Part shown: piece by piece, positions 11,723 to 22,667 of the stretch | How positions within the stretch are numbered: the stretch's first letter is position 1 | Layout: each line of letters begins with the position of its first letter | From: Macropodus opercularis | Taxonomy: Eukaryota > Chordata > Actinopteri > Anabantiformes > Osphronemidae | Assembly: GCA_030770545.1 (NCBI GenBank) | Contig: CM061105.1 | Location: 4,819,001 to 4,883,000 of the forward strand | Direction of reading: 5' to 3' | Length of the DNA: 64,000 nt | Translations under genes and position numbers: made by a program | Notes under the pieces: model-generated | Seen by the model: the letters and a program-made list of their open reading frames with translations, nothing else | Databases searched by the model: none | What the model was told of the DNA's origin: nothing

Positions 11723-14700
11723 ATGGCATGGATTTCTACTGTGGTTTTCTTCTGTGTCACATCTTTACTCAACGGAGCAGAGAGTGTGCCTGAGATGTGC
11801 CGAGGGACGCCTTGCTTCTCTGCCCAGGACTGGAGCAGACCGTGCGTCGGAGCGCTCTGCCAGGGGCGCACAGAGGCAGCAACGTCCAGAAGGCAGTATC
11901 ATCAATCTGCTCAGCCGAGACAAGGTCAGGTCTACCCGCATCAGCAGAAAGACGCTCTTTTCGGTCATCATCAGGCTCAGGGTGCGCCGTTGGCACCCTA
12001 CGCCGTCACCCACCCTCAGCAGGGAGGATCTGCGCACCAAAGCGCTACGGATGGCACCAGGAGGACAAACCCAAGAACCATCACAGCAGAGGTGTTCCAT
12101 CCTGGCTGCGCCGGGGGTACATGTCCGACCACTGTCTCTCATCGTCAGCCAAGTGACGACAGTGCAGCAGGGGAGTGCAAAGGGATTGGATGCAAACTAC
12201 CACTGCGGATGCGCCAAAAGTCCAAGCCATGCGCCGGAGACGGTTGCGATACGCACGGAGGAGACTACAGAAGAGGCAGCTCGTCACCTGTGCATATGAG
12301 GGACAGAGCAGCGCAGTTTCTGGACGAGCTTCCAGACTATGGGTCGGAACGTAGAGCATGGATACAGCTGACATGTGACATGAAACCAGGTGAGTGAGTT
12401 TAACCACACAAAAGAAGGAGGGACACGTAATTATGTCATTCAAAGCGCAGGCAGAGTCAGAACATTCCTGGTTTGATTTCTATGCTGCAGGGACCAATGA
12501 GGTTCCATCAGAGGACGCTCTTGTGCTTCAGCTGCAGTTGTCCAAGAGCCAGGAGAAGCTGGTTGAGGCCCTCAGGGGCCAGCAGGATGAAATCACAGAA
12601 CTGCAGAGGCTCCTGAGTGAGCAGCAGGGGACGCTGGTCAACCAGCAGAGAGAAATACTGGACCAACAGAGGAGGATGTTTGAACAGATGGAGCAAGTGA
12701 GGCTGTGACTGATGATGGACATTTTATTATTATTAGTAGTAATTTGGTAGAGAAGAGAGAATACAATCAATTACAGAAGGCTTGTGGGCATCAAATGTGT
12801 GGAGGTAGAAGAAGTATAAGAGCTAACAAAACAAGCACCTTTTGCTTCAATTTGAATATTCATATTACATAATGATTAATACCATTTTCTCTTATTTTTT
12901 CTGTTCTGAGGTAAAAGCCCAGTACAACATTTTGACGGACAACATCAAGCAAACATCTCTGCAGCAGCTCCAGGGGGAGCTGGGCAGCCACATGGAAGCC
13001 TTGAGAGGGCAGGTTAGAGCCCAGCAGACGCAGCAGGCTCTCTCTTTGCACAAGGTGGACATGGAGGCCAGTGTGATAGAGGTGAGCTAAAACGTTGCAA
13101 ATATTGACACGTTTAAAGACAATTAGACAATTGAAACACTGCCGTGCGTGATGCCTTCAGGTGGGTCGTGCCTTCGCGTCCTGCGGCAGCTGCGGCCCCG
13201 AGGAGTACTGCGACTTCAGCAGCGCCCGTGCTCGCTGCGAGAGGTGCACCGTCTGTCCCGCGGGCTTCTTCCTGGTCGCCCAGTGCTCGGTCCACGCGGA
13301 CAGAATCTGTCAGGTGAGACAGAAATCACGCTGGAAAACGTTCGGTTACCTAAATTAAACTGTTGGCCGTTACAGGACAGAGACGAATGCCTGGAGATAG
13401 CTGATCTGTGCAGCGGTCCACAAAAGTGTCTGAACACCCCAGGTGAGCTGAGATGATTTGTTGAATGTTGCACAGCTGAATTGTATTTTGGATTTTTTAT
13501 TTATTTCTTGCCTCGGCTGTGATAAACTTAGGTGGATTCAAGTGCCAGGGCATGACAGAGCGAGACGCCAGCACGGGAATGTGTGGCCATGGTTACTTCT
13601 ACAACTCAGACATGGATGAGTGTCAGGCTTGTACTGAGTGTGACGGAGAACCCGTGAGCTCGCCCTGTACCTTCACCGCCGACACAATCTGCTCTGAACC
13701 TCCTGCTGGTGACAGTGGCCTCTCTCTCTCCTGGGCTGGAGATGTGAGCCTGCCAGGCGGGAAGAGCCACATCCTAGGTCATGCTTTTCCTACCATTCAG
13801 CTTCACATCCAAGGAAGAGGCGACGCAGGCCTCGCGTCTACTGAGCACGGGCGTCTCGTGCTCAGGCAACACGGCCTGGTCTGGCTGGACGAGAATCTCT
13901 CGGTGAGTCACGGCTGCCGGAGCTTCGTCCAGGTCTGCCTGCGCATCAACAGCACCGACGGCTCAGAGGGTCGTGACCTCGGTGGGGTTAGAGTGGAGCA
14001 GCGCGAGGAGCGGTCTCTCCAAAGTGTCAGCATCAGCGGTGTAGCAGAGGTTGCTCCGGGGCACGTGATCTCCGTGTTCCTCCGGAGTGCCAGCCATCAC
14101 TTTAACCAAAGCAGCGACGGTCTGCAGCTGTACAACCCGGTGTCAGCTCCACTCAGCCTCCTCTGGCTTTCCCACGACACTGGGGCCGTTGCCATGACAG
14201 CACAGGCAATGGTGTCCGCGCACTACCACACGAACTATCGGCCAGTTTTCCGCACCACGTCTGCCTCTGACCCTTACGTTGTGGGACTGAGTCATGACGG
14301 CCGTGGGATCCGTTTCGCAGAAAGCGGCACGGTCCGTTTCGTGTTTCAGCAGGCGCTGTACTCCATGGGCCAGGCTTGTGTGAGTGAGGGCTTCCAGCTT
14401 TTGGCGTACGTTAACCGTAATGGAACCAGCACGGAGCAGTGCCGGACCTTCAAATCAGGCGTCCACTATCGAGACACGTCCATATCTCTGTCCGGGGTGG
14501 CTAAGGTGGTTCCTGGGGACACGCTGGGTTTTGAAATTCTCTCTCCTGCTCAGTGCAACGTTCGTTTCTTTGGCGATGAGACGGGCATCAGTTCCGTCAG
14601 TCTGGTTTGGGTCCCTGCTGCTATTTCAGCCTCACTCTCGGCCGCTGTGGCTCACACGGGCCTTCCGTCCGGCGCTGTTCGAAACAAGCCGCTGCTCTTC

Positions 14701-15105
14701 CATCAGACCAGCTCTCAGGTGTCTCAGATGGGGCTGCTGGGGAAGGGCTCCACAGATCAGAGGCGAGATTTTGTTTTTAGGGAGGGCGGCACAGCCAGCG
14801 TAGCTCTGGATCTCAAACTGATTCACTCCTGCAACCTGATCAAAGTGACTCTGCTGAGGCGAAGTCATCCAGAGGGGTCCAGAGCAGGAAGAGAGGCAGA
14901 GGGAGCTCAGTCCGTGCCTCTGGCCCAACAGGTGGGTGGTCACATGCCAGAGGGCAGCCAGTGGGCCAGCGTGAGCCTGCGCGTGTCCTTCCAGGTGCAC
15001 AACGGGACAGCGGTGTTTTTCACACTGGACTGCGTACGCGGACGCGTGAACCAGATCAGTCACCAGACAGGGAGCGGAGTGTCAATCCTCTGGGTGGCAG
15101 CTTAA
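11723..15105 (+). CDS. secreted CxGxxC / coiled-coil / TNFR-EGF / triple C1q-TNF-like protein (6 exons)
   Basis: I do not recognise this gene. Exons: 11723-12389, 12491-12696, 12911-13081, 13161-13313, 13376-13442, 13532-15105. They total 2838 bp, 945 aa, with consistent phases and GT-AG introns. A signal peptide (residues 1-20) precedes a Gln/His-rich region with five CxGxxC motifs (residues 26, 41, 129, 152, 170). Exons 2-3 (about 223-348) are Gln/Glu/Leu heptad-like sequence, probably a coiled coil. Exon 4 (349-399) is cysteine-rich and TNFR-like (CGSCGPEEYC, CTVCPAGFF). Exon 5 into exon 6 is a calcium-binding-EGF-like module (DRDEC, GGFKC), then another TNFR-like module (CQACTEC). From about residue 485 to the end, three tandem modules of about 150 aa each close on a LSLLWL / VSLVWV / VSILWV strand, as C1q/TNF-fold domains do. 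By analogy with EMILINs and C1q-TNF proteins it should be secreted and trimerise through the coiled coil. Function is unknown; a receptor-binding or matrix role is only inference. Confidence 0.87.
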
Positions 15106-16831
15106 CAACAAAAGACCAACTTCCTTCTTCTGAAACGTGTTTTTGTTTATTATATTTACAAAAGGCAATGTGTAAAAGGTAGTCGTGGTTTAATCAGCCT
15201 GGGTTTCTCCTTCCAACACAAAGCAGATTGGATCAAAAACTATTGAAAAAACTAAAAACTATTCTAATATTGACTATGTTTTTGTATAGAAAAGTAAAAT
15301 ATGGACTAATCATCTTCTTGATAAAGTGATAATAGTGATAAAAACTACAGAAGTACCACTTAGGGCTCTAAGCACCTGGATTTAAACAATGTGACTTTCT
15401 TTTCATACAGTTTTCTGCTTTTTCTTCCCCACAAATCCCACGTGTGGGTTTTTATCTGTCTCCTATTTATGTAATTCAGTTCGTCTGTTGACGCCAAAAG
15501 ACTTTCACATCATTCCCACTGTGAGTACAGCGTTTTTCTGCCGTCGTCAGGGCTGGTTTCTTTCAGCAGTGGGTTTTTTTTTTTATAAGGGCACATGTTT
15601 CACGTTAGCGGACATTTTCTAATGCGAGTATCCACTGCATGCCTTGTTTAATGTCCACTGTATTTTACTGAGGCCACTGCTCTTTTAAATATTAACACGT
15701 AAAGAAACGCTTACTGTTTATGTAATTACATGTATATTTGATGTTTTATACTAAAGTCAATTAAAATGTCTGGCGTTACCTGTTTTTGCTGCCTTTGTGT
15801 AAGATTCACTACACACACAGTTTTACTGTATGTTGACAATCGTGACTTTGTTGTTCTTAACATTATTAACATGTTACAAAATGTTGCTTTAAGGTACATG
15901 TGCAGCGAGTTAAAGAATATATTAGTAACATCGTAGTGGTCGATCTAAGTACTGTAACCCTCCTTGGGTTCGAGTCAAGCACGTGGCGACTGAATGGGTC
16001 ATGTTTGCTCTTCCAGAGGTCGCCAGATGTTGTCCATTACACATCAAAGAACAGATTTTCTTCATCATAAAGTTGAACACACGAAATAATCTTAGCTAGG
16101 TAGTCAACCGGTCGAGGTTCGCCCGACCATGCGGTCACGGAGACCAATGTTCTGCCATCAGACCCGACTAATTAAAAGCAGGCAGGTCAGGGTGGCCGAC
16201 TGGATGAGGTACGCTTGTCCGAGGATGGATGTTTAAGGTCCGGCTGCATAGACAGGCTGGCAGGACTAGTTGACCTAACAGCACCTTGGGTCATCGAGCA
16301 CAGATGGAGGGAAAGACAAGTATAAAACGTCAGTGTTGGAAATTCTTGTGTAGGTTGTAACATTTGACTTAGCATTTTGAAAAAGTAGTTTAAATAAAGC
16401 CGAAATCTTACACCGGAAATTGTTTTCCATTAATACAAAAATAACTATTCTTGTCCTCCTTTCAGTGAAGTCCTGTGTATATACTGCGTATGTAATGTAT
16501 GTACACACCACGCTGAGCTCTCTGGCAGCACGAGGTGAACCAGGCTACATATGGTGCCCAGACTGTGAGTTTGAAGGGAGTAAGAATGTACAGAAAGCAG
16601 GTGTTCTGCCAGGTTTGCCCTCCATGTTGAAGCAACCACAAGGAGCTCGCTTGATCCTTTGCGTGCATCTGGAAGCAGTTCTTGTCATTTTTGAGCTTTT
16701 TTTTGTGTCTCTCTTGTGTTGCTTAAAAGCCCCCCGAAAAAAAACAAAAAAGCATTGGGCACATTCTGGACAGTTGTTGTAGACACAAACTTTAATCTAT
16801 TTTAATTTCCATTAGTCGTGTTGTTGTTGTT
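15106..16831 (+). other. 3' UTR and downstream flank of the C1q-TNFR gene
   Basis: The first 660 bases after the stop codon are AT-rich and end at an ATTAAA signal (15760-15765), so they are probably the 3' UTR. Beyond that no coding exon is visible. Around 15930-16020 a GGTTCGAGTC-type sequence resembles the B box of a tRNA-derived SINE, but no full tRNA fold or clear SINE body could be traced. Confidence 0.4.
15760..15765 (+). terminator. candidate poly(A) signal ATTAAA
   Basis: ATTAAA is the commonest variant of the vertebrate poly(A) signal. It lies about 655 nt after the stop codon at 15103-15105 and is followed by T/G-rich sequence. Confidence 0.45.
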
Positions 16832-16920
16832 CGGCCACGCTGACCTCCTCTCCCAGGAACTGATGGGCCAACTTGTCAAAGTGCCAGTGCAGCAGTCGAC
16901 ACAGCTTCAGAAAAGCCACC
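16832..16920 (-). pseudogene. solo relic of a UGT exon 4
   Basis: On the minus strand this encodes VAFLKLCRLLHWHFDKLAHQ followed by FLGEEVSVAE, nearly identical to exon 4 of the intact UGT gene at 19159-19286. Compared with that exon, six bases are missing near 16905. The end of the exon is replaced by a (TTG)n run at about 16816-16831, and no flanking UGT exons are found. It is a broken leftover of a second, tandem UGT copy or a partial duplication. Confidence 0.75.
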
Positions 16921-16929
16921 TCTGTCCGT

Positions 16930-17560
16930 TGGTCATTCCGTCTGCAGTCTGTTAATGAATGTTGTTTCCCTGTGTTCTGTCCTGTGCTCGTTAACAGCGG
17001 CGTCCTGCAGTTTGTACTGTTTTTGAGTTCTGCCCTTTTTTTTTTACCCTGCATTGCAACCGGTACCTCTTGTTCTTTGCTTTGATTAAATAATTCTCAA
17101 CTGTGGTGCTGTCTAGTGGGTCCTGTCCTGTGTGGCCTTAGTACGAGCAGCCTCTTAGTTAGAAACCCCGGTAACGATGTAGCATCTTCGCCACCATCTA
17201 GGGGCGTAAAATAATTCCCCACAGGGACGAGCGTTTGATATTGCGTTTGCTGCTCCTGTCGGACGGTCGGTCAGTCTGTTCCTTGTCACGCAGTCAGTCA
17301 ACGAGGGTGTTTCCCTGCAGAGATTTCTGTGTTCTGCCCTGTGCTTGTTAATAGCACAGTATTTGAGCCCTGCCCTTTGTCATTTAGTTGTTGTTTTCAT
17401 CTGACTATCGTTCACATCTGTAACCATTTATCTTTTGTTCTTTGCTTTGAATAAATGATTCTGAACTAGTCCAAGTTTCTTCAATCTTGTCTGTCCTGTT
17501 TGGCCTTAGGCTGGGTACGAGCGGCCTCTTAGTTAGAAACCTTGGAAAGGGTGCAGCGTC
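16930..17560. repeat. two diverged direct copies of a ~290-bp repeat
   Basis: The segment 16935-17195 resembles 17280-17560. Both contain CTGTGTTCTG(T/C)CCTGTGCT, then a (TTG/TTC)TTTGCTTTGA(A/T)TAAAT stretch, then GTACGAGC(A/G)GCCTCTTAGT, in the same order and orientation. The copies carry many substitutions and small indels. This could be a tandem duplication or two insertions of an interspersed element of unknown class. It lies between the UGT relic exon and the intact UGT gene. Confidence 0.6.
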
Positions 17561-17702
17561 TTCATAGTAGTGCTCTAAACAGCGATGTTTAGTACGTTAC
17601 AGTACGTGTTACTACTAACCTGTCAGGTTGGACAGTGTTCAAACTATTTCTGCGTATTACTTTTTTAAAACAACGGCCTTTATCGAGCTGGAAGGTACAA
17701 AC

Positions 17703-17708
17703 TTTATT
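17703..17708 (-). terminator. poly(A) signal of the UGT gene
   Basis: AATAAA on the minus strand, about 80 nt after the UGT stop codon (17788-17790), gives a short 3' UTR. Confidence 0.55.
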
Positions 17709-17787
17709 TCCATGATAGAAACATGAAATGGACATGAAACATGAAATTCCTTCCATAACGACGTCATATATTTTATTCTAATGTATC

Positions 17788-20654
17788 TTAGTCTAACTTT
17801 CTCTTCCCACTCACTTTCCTCAGACACAGTTTGAAGCATTTTACTGTCAGTACTACACAAAGCAGCACTACAGAAGCCAGTAGTGCTACAACATCCAGGC
17901 AGTAGTACTGGAACCAGCTGAGCTGAGACACAGCAGATTTCAGATGTTTTGCCCCTTTGTGTCGCATCACAAATTCTGTCCAGTAAACTGAAAGGTCGAG
18001 TGGGTCGACCGGTCTGTCGTTATGGAGGGACGACAGTTTCTGAATATTCTCTTTGTACCTGGACACAGACAAGAAGAATTCAACAATACGACATTTAATG
18101 ATGATGTTTAAACTGACAGCAACCTTCCGACCCCTCACCTGGTGTCATTGATGACCTTATTAAGGCCCCAAAGCAGGTCTTCTGCAGACACAGAATAAAT
18201 ATCCAAGACGACTCCTGTGCCCCTGCTGGCAAACCTGTGTGCGTTGTCGGTCTGATCTCCTTGAAGCGGTAACATCACCATGGGAACAGCGTGACACAGT
18301 CCCTCAAACAGACCATGTGAGCCAGCATGAGTGATGAAGGCCCGAGCTCCAGGATGTGCTGATACATGAACACACAGTTAGATGGACAGATGACGACCAT
18401 GTCAGATAGGATGACACGCGACACGTTCACAGACCTAGCAGGTCATTCTGAGGGACCCATTTCATTATCTTCACATTTTCTGGGACATCATCAGGAACCT
18501 GCCCAGTGTATCTCCATATCACCTGTGACAGGAAGCAAAGCGTTGGTTTATGTTTGTGTTGCACCTATTGCATTGTTGCATTATTAATAAGTATTTCTAT
18601 ATGTTCAGAGATACAGTCCTGTACCTTCTGTGGAATCTGCTTAAAGGCCTCTAAGAAGACAGAAGTTATTTCGTCTGGCATATCTGACACCATGGTGCCA
18701 AGCGTGAACACCACAAACCCCTGTTCTCCTGACACCCAGGACTCCAAGTCCTGTAATAACACAAACGTTAGACAACGGGTCATGATCGTTTACGTTTCAC
18801 TATATTCCTGCAATAATATTAATGGGGTGAAGTGAGGAGAAGTGTAATAAATGTGCATGTTGAAACAGCCAGAGTCTCACCTCAGGTAAAGGACTTCTCA
18901 CTTTGCAGTTTATGCCACCAACGAGAACAAAGTTAGGCATCAAAGGACGTGGAAAATCCAGTGTGAAGTCAAACCTGTTAAAACATCCACTTACAACATA
19001 TATTTACATGTGACAATGATTTCTCTAGCTACAAAGATCATTTATGTAACAGGAAAATGACCATAAATGTATGTTCCTGGCCTTTACTTCATATCTAAGT
19101 TCATTACACAACAAATCTGGTTCTGCCAAATATCATTCCATCACCTTTGTACATTTACCTCAGCAGCCAGATATCAGAGTCAGACAGCACTTGGGCCACG
19201 CTGACCTCCTCTCCCAGGAACTGATGGGCCAAGCTGTCAAAGTGCCAGTAAAGCAGTCGACACAGCAGCGGCTCCAGAAAAGCCACCTGAGAGTCACAAA
19301 GACCTGAAATGTTAAATAAGTGTTGGGTCTTGACAAATGAACAAGTATGAGGTATATGAGACTTCTATAATAACAGCGATGACACAGAAGTGTCCTTATT
19401 TGTGTGAAGCAGTCGTACGTATATCTAAGGATCATAGTACATGACTGATGAGATCTCCTACACTAACCAAAATAAGTAGTGTACGTCAGTAAGGTAGTGG
19501 TGTAATGACTTCATTGGAGTAGTTTGTTTTACAGACCATATAATCTGCTGTTCACACCTGAAGCCGTCTAAGTATCTGTGGCCGTATGTACTCACCACCG
19601 TGTTGACAACTCTCTGCTTGAAGCTCATTTTATCTGTGTATCTGGTGAAAAAGCGGGGAACATACGAAGGTGGGGAGGGGCAGCCTGCAGCCTTCATGTC
19701 CAAGGAACATGGAAGAGCCCTCAGTAAATTAACAGTAGGAAGACCTGGAAGTCATTTAGGAAGGAAGGGTGAGAAAATGTCGCACAAACACACAGATGAT
19801 GGGTCAGTGGCAGAACTCACGTAGTTTCCGAGCTACTAATGCGCCTGTAGGCACCATGGGATCTGTCAATAAGGCATCAAAACCCTGCAGAGGAAAAGAA
19901 TTAAGTTGTAACTGTGTTGTATTTAAGTGTCTATGTCATGAGTCAGGAGGATCTAAAACCATCCTTTATTACAGCTTTATGTTTGTAAAGGTTCCTACGC
20001 CTTCTTTTGTTTCAGGCTCATGCTCTGTATTAAGTCTGCTTGGAACTACCCAACCCAGTAAGGTGCTGTATAAGCTGTATCAAGTTTACATTACTGCTTG
20101 CGTTGCTCGCTCTAACTCACCTGCTGTTCCAGATGTGAGATGAGGCTGGAATTAAACAGTAGACTCTCTGCAGTGATGTGGATGAAAGGTAGAATTCTCT
20201 GCTGTAATTGTAAGATTCGAGTCTTCAGCATCACCATAAGCGGCTGTGCAGACTTTACCATTTTAGCTTTATATGTGGACATCGCAGAGTCAAGAAATGA
20301 CTTGTCGTAAGGAACAGGATGAGTCACAGTGTCATAGTGTTTCCCTGGTCCCATCCGTAAGCTGATCTCTGGTATAACCACTGTGACTTTGTGTCCACGT
20401 CGTCCCATTTCTTCAGCTATAGCCTTTATTCCAACCCAGTGGCTCCCATCCGTCGGTACCACCAGCAGTTTACCCAAGAAAGCTGGAGAACCAGCGTTGA
20501 CTGGAGGGTTGGTGCCACTGGCTTCCTCTTCCATCGTCACCTTCTTCTCTGGCCTGGAGGTTTCTGCTGGAGATGTCTTGGTCTTATCTGCAGCAGCTTT
20601 TACCTGCAGATCCATGTTTAGCAGCAGGATCACAAACACAGCTGTTCTCCTCAT
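17788..20654 (-). CDS. UDP-glucuronosyltransferase, fish UGT5-like (9 exons)
   Basis: ER membrane enzyme that transfers a sugar from a UDP-sugar to small lipophilic acceptors (detoxification, steroid and bile conjugation). Exons in transcript order: 20654-20121, 19884-19821, 19744-19596, 19286-19159, 18974-18881, 18750-18625, 18522-18435, 18358-18139, 18058-17788. Total 1674 bp, 557 aa, all phases consistent. A signal peptide (about 1-20) is followed by the N-terminal acceptor domain with the probable catalytic His in DGSHW (H72) and the Asp of LLTDP (D186). The C-terminal UDP-sugar domain carries TLGTMVSD, WVPQNDLL, the HAGSHGLFEG signature and LPLQGDQTDNA. Exon 9 supplies the luminal tail, one transmembrane helix and a cytosolic KRKLD end, which fits a KxKxx ER-retrieval signal. 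Phrases such as MVSDMPDEITSVF resemble the fish-specific UGT5 family rather than UGT1 or UGT2. About 40 extra Thr/Glu/Pro-rich residues lie between the signal peptide and the first strand, so the protein is longer than usual. The relic exon at 16832 suggests a former cluster. Confidence 0.93.
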
Positions 20655-22029
20655 CGCTCTCTTCTTCTACTGCTCAGGTTGACCAGGATGAAAAGTAAGA
20701 ACAGCAATGACTGAGGGAAGACGTTTAATTTCCACTCTGTGCTTTAGCTCTGTTTTGGCTTCTGATTCTCAGAGATTGTGTAGTTACTGTGTAATTTTTG
20801 CTATTGATTTAAAAAAAACTTTGAATTACAGATGATGGCCTTGGGACCAGGGCCAAGGTCAACGTGTGTGTTGTGTTTTTAGGTCAGGATGTATCCAGCT
20901 GAATTCAAATACGCTGGATACATCTATCTATCTATTTATCTCACTCTCTCTTTATTTACAGTAAGTCTGTATGTATGTATGTATAGCAAGAACTCAAATG
21001 AAAGTTTGCATTGCTTGTTGTTAACAACACTGGCTGCTACATAAACAATCCTCGACTCTGGCTTCTGAACTCTGGACAGCTACTGTAGCAGCGTCCGTGG
21101 ATCGATTTTTATTACTGTTACACAGTTCACTGTGTTTTCAGAAAAACACAGGTGAAACACAGATGCAGTAGTTGAAGTTTCAATAAAACTGAAATGGAGA
21201 AGGACTACTTTACTCATTAATCAATGAAAAAAAACCTGAAGGTGAGGCTTAGAAGGGCCTACAAGCAAACAAGATCCCGGACAGAGAATGGTTAAAAATC
21301 ACAAGGCCGCTTACCGTTGAGCACATGGCCAGACTAACAAAAGGGGAGATGCTGGGAGAGGACCCAAATGCACAAGCCACACACGGGGCACTAAACACAT
21401 CTTTTTAATAAAATGAAAACAAAGTGAGAACACTAAGAAACTGTAACGGCGAATACAAATGAACTTCACAGAAAACCACTGCTATGCAGGAGAAAACACA
21501 CAAAAACAAAACCACTAACTAATTCAGAAACATGTCCTCCCCTCTGCTCTAGTTACATTATAACTAATTATGGTTTAATAAAGTACTTTGTGGTGAAACA
21601 TTGTGTAACTCTCCTACCTGTTGACAGCCCTTGGTGAACAAAATGTGTAAGATTAATCCAACAAATAACTTAATACTATATAAATAATGATTCATGTTTT
21701 TGTTTGTTTGTTTGTTTTGCAATGCAGCGTTTACAGTACATCCAGTACTGTACCAGAATACTGTACCGCCCTCTGCTGGTAATAAGCATAATGAAACATT
21801 AACTTTTGGTAGAGTTCAAATTTATTATTACTATAGACACATATTGTTATGCCATTAAACATGTCACTCGTATTATTTTATAGAATTCCCCGTGTTATAA
21901 GACAATAAGATCTACTTCTAACACACTACAACATATAATTGTAATTTTGGTTTTACATGAAATTAGCTCAGATTTAATTTAATAAGTAAAATTAAAAAAA
22001 CAACTGTAGGTGACTGCACATTACAGATC
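20655..22029. other. non-coding interval between UGT and anxa13
   Basis: This stretch should contain the UGT promoter at its left side and the 3' flank of anxa13 at its right. It holds short simple repeats (TATC near 20930, GTAT near 20972) and AT-rich sequence. No exon with open frame and splice sites was found. Confidence 0.4.
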
Positions 22030-22035
22030 TTTATT
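22030..22035 (-). terminator. anxa13: candidate poly(A) signal of anxa13
   Basis: AATAAA on the minus strand about 635 nt after the anxa13 stop. I noticed no AATAAA on that strand closer to the stop. Confidence 0.35.
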
Positions 22036-22667
22036 TATCTCCTGTTCAACAAAGTCATCATCAAACCTTTTGCTTTGCAGGTAATTTAATCCCAATATGA
22101 AAAATATCTAATGCAGAGTGACACTGGGTGGCGCAGCTTGTGAACTGTGGTTAAAAATAAAACTACAAACAGTTAAAATCCCACGTAGCATTTAGGGATG
22201 TAGCTACAAAAACCCATTCTACTGTATAGACTGTACTCAATAAGGTCATATTATCCTCATCTATGGTCAATCCTCTGGTGTAGTCAGATGTTAGAGATCA
22301 AATGTGACTCGGCACTTAAGTGTTGAGTGTTGCAGCAAAAAGGAAATTGCATCAGTATAATCGCATGAAAGGCATCTTAGAGGCAAACAGATGATGATGA
22401 TGCACGACAGACGTGATAAATGGAGGATCCTGCATAAATTATCCATGTATGCAGCAAATTAGTGTTTATACTGTTTTCTGGCTTGAAACGAGCTCAAACA
22501 CCGACTGTAAAGCTACCGATTGTGAATAAATGTACAAAGACTGTATAATAACAAGTTGGTTTTTGGTCCATGCTGCAGAAAGAAGTGACTGTATGAGGTA
22601 CAATGTAGACGAAGACAGAGTGAGTGAGTGGGTGCAGAGGTTGAACAAGGCCTGAGAGTGAGAGGTT

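Noticed and set aside
11765..12443. Minus-strand frames opposite the first exon of the C1q-TNFR gene
   Set aside because: No family resemblance, no fitting splice sites and no start context; the plus-strand frame explains the coding signal.
15930..16020. Possible tRNA gene (GGTTCGAGTC B-box-like sequence)
   Set aside because: No A box at the right distance and no cloverleaf could be folded; at best a decayed SINE fragment.
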